From assembly GCF_963576675.1 (NCBI RefSeq), contig NC_088915.1, positions 43,801,501 to 43,865,500 on the forward strand: a stretch of DNA of 64,000 bases, given 5' to 3'. The DNA comes from Euphorbia lathyris. Lineage: Eukaryota > Streptophyta > Magnoliopsida > Malpighiales > Euphorbiaceae. The position numbers and the translations under genes were made by a program. The notes beneath the pieces are model-generated. The model saw nothing but the letters and a program-made list of their open reading frames with translations, did not search any database and had not been told where the DNA came from. Shown here in pieces: positions 56,269 through 64,000 of this stretch (positions are counted from its first letter, which is position 1; every line of letters begins with the position of its first letter).

Positions 56269-57615
56269 AAATCCTCAGACTCAAACATTCGTTAATTAGT
56301 GATTCTGGATTATGGAGTCTGATACTTTGATTCTGTGCGAGCACGATCCAACAGGTGAGAGCCTGGGGTGTGTGAGAGCAGGGTTGGGTATCACACAAAG
56401 TAATTGCAGAATAGTTAATGTCAGATTGAGCATTCGTCACTCCCGATAAGTGGGAGATATATCCAAATAGCCGTTTGTGGTGAATTAACTGAAATCCTTG
56501 GAAGGTGATAGAGTTAAGAGTAGAAATGGATATTTCACTTAACTTATCTTTCAGAGTGAATTCAACCTGTAAAAGTAAAATCAGACTTTTCATTATATGT
56601 AACCTTGACAAGTTCCATGGTTATAAGGAATTGACCGACAAGATATAGTTGATGAAGGATCGTATTATACTGTACCTAATGCAGAAAGGTTAACGTCAGT
56701 TATCAACCTGACTTCTTAATTGCTCTGGGGGAATATCATAGGTTCTGCTAGTAACAGCTCACGACGGTATTCCGTTATATATATGTTGGAATTAATCGTG
56801 ATGAATAATTTCAAAGGATATATACGGCTAGTGGCAATAAAGAACCTAATGGGTCGCATATGGGACTTGGAATCGGAGGACGAAAATGTAATTAGTGAGA
56901 CATGTATATATGGGCCGAAATTTGTATATTAATTAGGGGATAAATTAATTTGATTAATAATTATAATTTGATTATGGTTATGAATTAAATTAAAGGATTA
57001 TCTGATAATATTAATTAGAAGTTTTTATGTGATTGAAACTCTAATTAATTATCCCTAACATTAATTAATTATTAATAATAATTATCTAGATATAATTAGT
57101 TATTATTTAGATAATAGTAAAGTGATTATTTAATTATCTAATTAGGAATCATATTCGGAATAAGATCCTAATTAATTAATTACCTAACACAACTAGGACT
57201 AGGGTTTTGAGAAGTCTATAAATAGACTCCCTAGCCTAGGAAATTCGGCCAGCACAAAATAAGGAGAGATGGAATCGTTCCGTCGTCGTCTCGGCTAATT
57301 TACTTTGTTTTCTTACCCCCTCTTTGATCTCGTATCGATTTCTGTTAGAGGCAATCATTGCAATTGCTATACTTTAAAGGTTGATTACTGATTAGTTTTG
57401 TTTTTCTATGTTGAACAAAACGTTCGTTGCTCACGAGTTGATAATAAGAAGTTGTGGGCACTTCGTTTGCAACGGTAGATAGTTCTTCACTAAAGGTATT
57501 ACTTTCTATCCCTCTTTATATGAAATAACAATTAAGAGATCTTGGAAAAGGGAAATAGATAAAATAGATAAAATTTTATTATTCCGCTACGCCTAGGCTT
57601 GTCTATTTTCCTACA
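56269..57615 (+). repeat. Copia-2 3' LTR, first about 470 bases deleted
   Basis: It corresponds to 33573-34250 plus 37776-38419 of the 5' LTR, uninterrupted, and so shows the pre-insertion state of the site at 34250/37776. It has its own small insertion near 57050 (CCCTAACATTAATTAAT). The TATA box is at 57215-57225. It ends CTACA followed by the AGATA duplication. Confidence 0.92.
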
Positions 57616-57839
57616 AGATATTCACATGATCAAACTAACATACTAGTTGGAATATAAAAACCCTCCGGGGAACATGAGCAATATAGTGGCATTCAAAACT
57701 AAAATTGACATTCAAAGGCAAACACAGATTACACTAAGGCAGTACAAGCAAAGCAGCAATCCAACCGAACAGAATTTCAAACATCAAAGGAGTTGATCGC
57801 AAACAAGGCAAGCTAACTCAAACAGACAATAACAAACAT
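57616..57839. other. Remainder of Gypsy-1 3' region
   Basis: Immediately after the AGATA duplication the sequence continues the last tandem-repeat unit (CACATGATCAAACTAAC against CGCACGATCTAAATAAC). Beyond that it is A-rich and probably the 3' untranslated part of the antisense ORF ending at 57840. Confidence 0.5.
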
Positions 57840-58547
57840 CTACTCAGGCCAAACAATGGCACGACCAGGATTAGGGATGGTTTCATCATCCATCAGAGCT
57901 TGATGCACTGTTCGCCAGTCAGAGCACTCATCAGTATTATGCCCGTTTTGCCTATGGTATAAACAAGCCATACCCACGTGAGTCACCCTATGATTTAGAT
58001 TTGTCGGGATGGGTCCTAGGTAGCCCTGGCTCGAAAATTCAAGGAAGACCATGCTATGAGGTTTCAACGGGTCGACAAACGTTGGCCCGTAAGGACGTGT
58101 CGGTGAGGTATGGTGGCCCACACGTCGGTACTCAGCCTTGTACTCAGCCTCGGCAGGCAGGTTTATGACTCGATCCAGCTCATCGGCAAGCAGCCTCCTA
58201 ATCCATGAAGGGTGCGGGTTCAAAACAGGTGCGACCGTCTCATCTGGATTAAGAAAACCGATCCCCTCCTGCGACCATACCTTTTTCTCAGTAGTGGACA
58301 ATGCACTAACAACTACATCACAAGAATCGGTCACCGACCCGGTATAAGGCGCGAAGTTCTCACTCTCCACATTTCGGCTTTTGGAAGATACACCTCGATT
58401 CATCCACACGGGTGAAGCATATCGAGCTTTCCTATCTTCGGCATGATCTACCTTCGGCGGATGATACACGTAAGGGTGCGACATTACCGATATGGCCTTA
58501 TGCACTTCGAGCACTTTGGCGGAATCAACAACATCTCAAAGAGACAT
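57840..58547 (-). pseudogene. Gypsy-1 antisense ORF with gag-like CHHC knuckle
   Basis: On the minus strand, ATG 58547 gives MSL, then TGA at 58536-58538, then an open frame of about 230 codons to 57840. The stop sits where CGA would be expected. The protein is unknown to me. Near its C-terminus is CLYHRQNGHNTDEC, the spacing C-x2-H-x4-H-x4-C of Tat-type gag Cys/His elements, followed by a DWRTVHQAL helix, as in gag proteins. The N-terminal part has YVYHPPKV and PSWIRRLLADELDR. It may be a duplicated, inverted gag tail turned into a separate gene. A TATA box lies 74 bases upstream. Confidence 0.65.
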
Positions 58548-58620
58548 CACAAGTAGAATAAAAAAGGAAGATCGAGCAAATCACAACACGGCACAATCCA
58601 AATTTGAGCAAAGCGGCTCT

Positions 58621-58629
58621 TATTTATAG
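58621..58629 (-). promoter_or_regulatory. TATA box for the 58547 antisense ORF
   Basis: Reads CTATAAATA on the minus strand, 74 bases upstream of the predicted ATG. It lies in the 250-base gap after the previous antisense gene, so the second antisense gene probably has its own promoter. Confidence 0.5.
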
Positions 58630-58793
58630 TTCAAAATGATGCGACATGAAAGACGCCTCATAAAAAGTAACAATCACATCAAAAGCAGGCCATAATTATA
58701 AAACAGATAGGCAAACCATCCATAAGATCACAAAATAGATCCAAAAGTACGAAAATATGATTACATTTTCGGCACAAGAAAAGAAGAGCCTAT

Positions 58794-61335
58794 CTAGCCT
58801 ACAGTCTTCTTCTTAAAGCGACCACAGAACTCCATGGCCTTCGCCTGCGCCTGCACCTATTTGTCGTAGATCTCCGGAGAAAACACGACCTCCGGGGGAA
58901 CCGCATATCCGACAGCATGAGCAGCAGCGATAACCATCACGCGGTTCATCTTGACAAGCTTCTCTTCGCGTTGCCCCATAAAAGCACGGAGATCGGCAGC
59001 TTCTTTGCGGGCTACTTCGAGCGCCCGCTAGAGTTTCTCATTCTCCACCTGCAAATTTGTCTTCTCCTCGTCCAACGAAGAAAGCTGATGTTTCTTCTCA
59101 AACAAAGTTTCCTTGACTCGACGAACCCAAAGCATTGCCGCCTTCAATACCACTTTACGACAACGAAGCTCCTCGGTATCACCGGCTAACTTCAGCTACA
59201 ACGCCACTTTCTTTTCTTTTTCCATCCTAAGTTGGTTGTGCAAACCTGCAATCTCGGCTTCCCGTTGATCCAAAAGTTCACCAGCCTTGACCAACTTCAC
59301 GTTCGCTTTCTCTAGATCGGCCACAGAATTCCGTAGACCTTGCTCCATTTCCCGAAAGACATGCTCATCGTTGACGCACATATCGAAAACCATGTTTGCA
59401 TTGGAAATGGCCTGTATACGAAACATAAGACAAAAGTCATACTCAGATACATAGTAGTTTATACGAATATCCTACTTCGAAGAACCTTACCACCCCGAGT
59501 GCAGACAATGTCTCTACTCCCAAATCAATCTTTGACGCACCCTCCATCCGATGTAATTCTCCGGGCACCTTAGTAATGCGGGCCATTGTGCGGGGAAGGT
59601 CCAACGACATCATGTTTGCATCGACCGCCAGCCCGAGGATGAAGTCGTGAAACTTTACAAGTTTAACTCCGATTCTTTTTACCATCTCTGGGTGATCGCT
59701 CACCCTATCCACTAAGTCAGCCGCCAGCTCGGCCCCTACTTCGGTACGCGCTCGCTTAGAGCTTTCACTCGCACCAACGGTATCATCATCAACAGTCCGC
59801 TTTTCATTCTCAGCACTTTCCACCATCTTCCCTTTGTCAGCTTTGCGTTTTCAAACGAGGATAGCTTCAATCTTCCCCTCACTGCCCTCGCTCTTCTCCT
59901 CAATACAGATCACCTCCAGCTCCTCTTTAGCCTTCTTCTCCTTGGACCCTCGCACGGGCATCCCCTGAGGAATATCAGCAGTAACTCCACCATCCTCGGA
60001 CGCTGTGAGAACCCCTCCCATGCTTTGGATCACTTGGTTCGTGTCCTCCAACGAAGAGAAGGAAGCTAGGGAAGCCGAAGCACTAGAGAATGCCTCATGT
60101 GCACTATCAAACCCCACACCGAATTCATCTGGGTCAAAGTCCATGCTTACTCGAGGATCCCCGGCACCTACGAAAAAGGAAAAGCAATTACTTAGTATTT
60201 TTTCAAGCAAAGGCGCAACATTAATATTAAAACTCCCGAGCAGCCCAGACACCTCACCTACGACGGCAACATTCACAGTAATCGACACCAGTTCGGTGAG
60301 CTCACCAGCCGAAAAGTTATAACCTCTCCTCCACTTCTCAAAATCCTTCGTGGACCAGCCCGATAGCTGCGCCATCCGCCACTGATTCCAAATGTAATAC
60401 CCTGAGGCCAGGAAATGCCCGATGAGCTCATCAACATCTTTCTTATGATCCTTGTCGGAGGGAAGGTCTCTCAAATACTTCACTGATTGCTCTTCCGATT
60501 CTAACATCTCCCGAGGCCTCAACCAGCGACCTGAGTCCATAGGGTCCTCATTCCACACTACCCGGAAAGGAAAGTCTCCGTCAAGCTTGCGAACAAGAAA
60601 GTAGCGGTGTCTGTATTCATTGATCTTATCTTTCAGACCTCCAATCACTTTGAACTTCTGATGGGAGAAGGTTACGTGCTGCGATCGCGGCCCTTTATTT
60701 GGGCAAAAAAACTGGCAGAAAATGAGCCTAGTTGCTCGAAACCCCGCCAATCTACACAACGAATAAAAACCAAGCATCATTCTCTATCCATTCGGATGGA
60801 TCTGACCGGGGCAAAGATCGTATTCCTTTAACACTTCAATAAAGAAAGGCAGCAGAGGAATCCGCATTCCCGATTCCAGCTGTTCTTCGTACACTACCAG
60901 CTCGTTGGCCCCACCTGTATGGTGAGCACGATCCTTCTCGTGAAGCGCGATCAGCTCATACGGCTGGCCTATCCGATAAACGGTTGAGATGGACGCCAAG
61001 TCCGCGGACACAATGATGTTGTGCGCATCCTCTACGAAGAAGGACTTCGGCCTCTTTGGCCGTTGTGACCTCTCGAAATGTTTGCCATCGGTTCCCGCCA
61101 CACCTGGCAACCTTGTCCACAACTTCGCTCTCATCTCTTCATACAAGGTGGTGAGGTTTTGGTCCTCCGTTACTAGACCGTCTGGCACCTCCACAATCAC
61201 TTTGTGGATACCCACGGCGACACCACCAACTGGCCGCTCGATGCTAGGCACGGCACGCGGCACCGCCGATTTTTTTTTTGCGTCTTTACAATAGGAGAAC
61301 TGCTTTTCCCCTCCGATTATATCCGTCTTTTCCAT
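58794..61335 (-). pseudogene. Gypsy-1 antisense Transposase_28-like / coiled-coil gene, 3 exons, nonsense codons
   Basis: Predicted exons 61335-60258, 60167-59491 and 59411-58794 join in phase to 791 codons. Introns are GTGAGG...TTCGTAG and GTAAGG...TATACAG. The N-terminal half resembles the Pfam family called putative gypsy-type transposon (Transposase_28, PF04195): NELVVYEEQLESGMRIPLLP, FIEVLKEYDLCPGQIHPN, then LGFYSLCRLAGFRATRL and RWRMAQLSGW-type residues. A nuclear-signal-like KRK/KRAR region follows, then a long helical C-terminus typical of coiled coils. There is no frameshift. Stops are TAG 60784 (Trp position), TGA 59851, and TAG at 59196, 59028 and 58857. Such antisense ORFs occur in Grande/Tat elements; despite the family name, transposase activity is not established. 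Confidence 0.8.
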
Positions 61336-61651
61336 TTAGACGAACGGGTGCGCGATGCGTCACGAAGAGCAAAATCACCCGGAGTCACAGGGGGCAGTCG
61401 TCTTAAGGCTCCCCGAGAAAAACCCTTTGACATAATCCTTTTCCCCCAAAAATTAAACAAAAACGTAAGGAAGAAAGGAGGTGTGACTGACCTTTCTATG
61501 AACAAGGAAACGGTCAGAACAGTCCCCACAAGAAAGCATGTTGAGCACCAGACATCGGGGGCTCGGAAAAGCGAAAGCCGACGCCTTGCAAAAGCAGAGA
61601 AGGTAGGGAGGACAGAAAGGGAAGAAAATGCGCTTCAGACTCTCTTTCCCT
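61336..61651. other. Gypsy-1 sequence upstream of the antisense gene
   Basis: About 316 bases that would be promoter or leader of the antisense gene. It ends in CTCTTTCCCTTTTTT at 61651 where homology to the MITE begins. No LTR or polypurine tract is visible. Confidence 0.45.
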
Positions 61652-61820
61652 TTTTTAATCGAACATATCTTAGTTTTCGGGATAGCCATAGTGCTATACG
61701 AAATGGTCATGTTACTCTGCTATTTTCTGTCAGTCGATTTATGCCAAATATAACGGTTAAAAATCTAAAAATAAACAGACATAAGGACCGAATGGTTAAT
61801 ATTGAGAAAAGATAGAAACC
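61652..61820. repeat. Second copy of MITE sequence flanking Gypsy-1
   Basis: 61652-61800 is a 149-base, gap-free copy of 27267-27415 with about five substitutions. It then continues past the Gypsy-1 insertion point with ATTGAGAAAAGATAGAAACC, the MITE right half, before fading near 61820. It therefore shows the uninterrupted MITE. Confidence 0.85.
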
Positions 61821-62029
61821 TTCAATTTAAACATTGTCTTTCCTCATATAGAATTTACGAGGCGTCTTTCATACCTCGAGTATCCAAACTGGTAAAACAA
61901 TTCAATTCAATTCAAATACAACGAAAATCAAAAATATAGTAAATTAAATAAATCGAATATTACGAATCATACATGAAATGCTTGTGCTAGACCAATTAGC
62001 TGATATGAAATGACAGTATCGATCTTACC

Positions 62030-62760
62030 CTATTTCTCCTTTCTAGTTGAACCAATTATGGCCTTTTGCATCGTCTTATACCTCTCTTCCCAAACATATA
62101 CACTCCATGGAAACTCAACAAACAGTTTCAGAAAGTCAGTTAGATCGATGATGTTAGGATCAACCAAATGATGTGGATCGGTAGTGAATAGGAGCATGCA
62201 GATAACATACAACATAGCCATGAACACCGCATCACCGACTTCTCCACCGCTCTAATCTGTGTTTTCAAAGGTATCGTATATGTGTTTGTGTATTAAGCTT
62301 CGACTTCCTTCGAAGTACAAATTTCTTAATCTGTTTGCCTTTTTAACTTACTCATTCTCAACAAAATTATTGTCGGATCACCAAATCTCAACCCGATGAT
62401 AAGTCTGAACTCAGAATCACCGAATTTGAGTTCAACTCCTTTGACATTGAACCATATCTCTCTGTCTTTTGGATTTGATAGAGTAATCCAATCTCTATAG
62501 TAATGACCCTGTGGCATAAAGGAGTGGATAACGTACACACCTCTATATCAGTTAAATGCCCAAAAGAAAGCTTCCTAAACATCACCATTTGATCTTTAGT
62601 TAATTTGCTTTTGACTTTCTTCATCACATCCCAATCACCCTCACTGTTATTGATGCCTTTGTATTCAAGCTAACCGAATACTTGAATTTGATGTCTTTCA
62701 CACTATCATCAACTGATGCTCTCTTTCTCTTCTTTGAATCCTTCTTAGAATCATCAACCT
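62030..62760 (-). pseudogene. DUF1985-like gene fragment
   Basis: Pieces on the minus strand, separated by frameshifts: KKDSKKRKRASVDDSVKDIK (about 62750-62690), EYKGINNSEGDWDVMKKVKS (about 62670-62600), LTKDQMVMFRKLSFGHLTDI, EIWFNVKGVELKFGDSEFRL with IIGLRFGD (about 62490-62400) and NIIDLTDFLKLFVEFPWSVY (about 62150-62080). The F-V-x-x-x-x-x-F-x-x-x-E-F-x-L-I-x-G-L pattern followed by a FPW motif is that of DUF1985 proteins, often found with Ulp1-type protease domains in Mutator-like or other plant transposons. No protease domain is visible here. Decayed. Confidence 0.6.
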
Positions 62761-62829
62761 TCACAAAATGTAGCTCATTTTAGGAAAATAATTAAAGAAA
62801 AACACTTTGTAGATGTATCGTGTACTTCG

Positions 62830-63060
62830 CACATCAAAGTAAATCATGTGCATTTTTCTTCGCGGTTGAGTTAACTTGCGAAGCAGGAGTAAAGTTGCGA
62901 ATTCACAGTTCACTCAACAGCTTCACGGTTTAACTTAACCGCGAAGGGAAAACCACTTTGCGCATATGAGTTTGCTTTGTGGTTTGCGACAACTGCGATG
63001 ATTTTGCTTCGCAGTATACGACAACCGCGAAGCAAACTCACAACCGTGAAGTAGTTTTCT
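62830..63060. repeat. CGCGAAG-rich patch
   Basis: Words CTTCGCGGTT and AACCGCGAAG and close variants recur at least six times in both orientations over about 200 bases, interspersed with AGTTTGC/GCAAACT. The patch is next to the DUF1985 relic and may be sub-terminal sequence of the same element. No boundary was found. Confidence 0.5.
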
Positions 63061-63384
63061 AGGCACAAACATTGTACACTATAATATATGCCTATTTCTA
63101 AGTTCTATTTCACAACATAACCTAAAAAAGAATGAAAAAACATAACTAAACCCTAAACCGTAAACCAAAATCGTAGAAAAGGATAAAACGAAATAACAAA
63201 ATCCTAAACACTATGAAATCGCGGAAACCCAGTTAGATACTTACCTTCTTTCCGCTTTTTACCATTGAAATCGCCAATAAACACTTTGAAAATTGCAAAA
63301 ACAATTCGGGTTCGCAGAGAATGGTAGGACTTCGAGTTCGCAGGAGGAAGAGAAAGAAGAAAGAGGGAGAAAAGGTTAAGTTGT

Positions 63385-63407
63385 TATATATATATATATA
63401 TATATAT
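63385..63407. repeat. TA microsatellite
   Basis: About eleven TA units. Confidence 0.9.
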
Positions 63408-64000
63408 GAAGGGAATTTTGGAAAATTCCTAATTGAAATAATCTATAAATGTAATGGGTAATGTATCTAAATATGTAAATGAACCCCAATTGATTCATTT
63501 TTATAATTTACCCTTATTTTTTTTTAACAAACTATAAATTTACACTTAATGGTAAAAATTATGAGCAACATCAATTTATAAATGTGACAGTAGACATTAC
63601 AAACAAAAAGAAAATTGGCTAAAATGATAAATGTTACTAAAAATGAGTGGACAGGTAGATTGAAATTGATTTAACATTTTGTTTGTAATTATTTTGGATT
63701 ATAAGAAATATGAAAGTGAAAGCTAAGCAACAAGTGATAAAAGCATAGCAACTGAGATTTGAGGAAGTTGTTCAAATAATAATTTGAAAGAAAAGTAGCA
63801 GCTAATTTTGGACGGATTTTACTCTATATATGAGTCATCCTCATAAATTTTTGTCATTAACATCTATCAACCATAACTTTAATTTGTAAATAAAACAACA
63901 TCAAAAGTTAAGTAAAGAGAAACATATCAAATTATTTGTCTTTATCCTTCTGATTTCTCGATTCCATTCATTTATTACGTTATTGTTTATTTAATTTAAT
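63408..64000. other. AT-rich end of window
   Basis: I see no gene, repeat boundary or regulatory site here. Confidence 0.5.

Larger units (their letters stand above)
33101..57615 (+). mobile_element. Copia-2: long-LTR Copia element, itself twice interrupted
   Basis: It starts TGTTGGAG at 33101 and ends TTTCCTACA at 57615, with perfect 5-bp duplications AGATA at 33096-33100 and 57616-57620. The 5' LTR (33101-38419) is split by an insert at 34251-37766. The leader is split by Gypsy-2 (38781-53050). The interior keeps gag, protease and the beginning of integrase (54604-56268). It then jumps straight into the middle of the 3' LTR, so the rest of integrase, reverse transcriptase, RNase H, polypurine tract and about 470 bases of LTR are deleted. 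Confidence 0.92.
27415..61651 (+). mobile_element. Gypsy-1: Tat-type Gypsy element, interrupted and lacking its 3' LTR
   Basis: Element parts are the 5' LTR (27415 to about 27727), gag-pro-pol relic (27776-31970), a tandem-repeat 3' region (32040-33100, continuing at 57616), two antisense genes (57840-58547 and 58794-61335) and about 316 bases of further element sequence. Copia-2 occupies 33101-57615. Placement in the Tat clade rests on the second, archaeal-type RNase H directly before integrase, the long 3' region with tandem repeats and the antisense ORFs. The 3' LTR is absent: at 61652 the sequence switches to a duplicate of the left flanking MITE. Confidence 0.85.

Overview
The window is nuclear DNA of a flowering plant, most likely a eudicot. 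It is AT-rich, one host gene is split by GT-AG and GC-AG introns, and almost everything else is plant-type transposable elements: Copia and Gypsy/Tat LTR elements, an L1-like LINE, a tRNA-derived SINE, and hAT, Emigrant-like and Mutator-like MITEs. I cannot name the species. No bacterial genes, CRISPR arrays or intact tRNA genes were seen.

Left part (1-16,900): a long Copia LTR on the minus strand (1-1843) sits inside the reverse transcriptase of an L1-like LINE (1844-5790, minus, with ORF1 and the 5' part of ORF2). A Copia leader/PBS/LTR fragment follows (5790-6600), then a hAT MITE with a perfect 8-bp target duplication (6880-7232), a Gypsy gag fragment and a second hAT copy. A complete Copia element with one uninterrupted 1292-codon polyprotein (10180-15302, minus) is flanked by a 5-bp ATTTT duplication. 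Another decayed gag fragment lies at 15.8-16.0 kb.

Middle (16,900-27,100): the only convincing host gene is a ten-exon, 374-residue Core-2/I-branching (GT14, BC10/DUF266-type) glycosyltransferase on the minus strand (26784 to 18590). Its introns hold a SINE, an Emigrant-like MITE and three Mutator-like MITEs. Another hairpin-rich MITE lies downstream of it. One intron clearly starts with GC, and a second probably does.

Right part (27,134-61,820): a four-level nest. A MITE is interrupted by a Tat-type Gypsy element (Gypsy-1). Gypsy-1 is interrupted in its 3' tandem repeats by a long-LTR Copia (33101-57615, AGATA duplication). That Copia is interrupted in its 5' LTR by a 3.5-kb insert carrying two Mutator-like foldback MITEs, and in its leader by a complete 14.3-kb Tat-type Gypsy element (Gypsy-2, 38781-53050, ATATT duplication).

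Both Gypsy elements carry spliced genes on the antisense strand between pol and the 3' LTR. Gypsy-2 encodes an apparently intact 769-residue plant-mobile-domain protein ending in a helical, probably coiled-coil, region. Gypsy-1 encodes a Transposase_28-like plus coiled-coil protein and a second ORF with a gag-like CHHC knuckle. Gypsy-2 also carries a dyad, ACGC-N3-GCGT, repeated many times with 20-21 bp spacing in both LTRs and in the pol-to-antisense spacer.

Far right (61,820-64,000): a decayed DUF1985-type gene fragment, a patch rich in the word CGCGAAG, a TA microsatellite and otherwise featureless AT-rich DNA.
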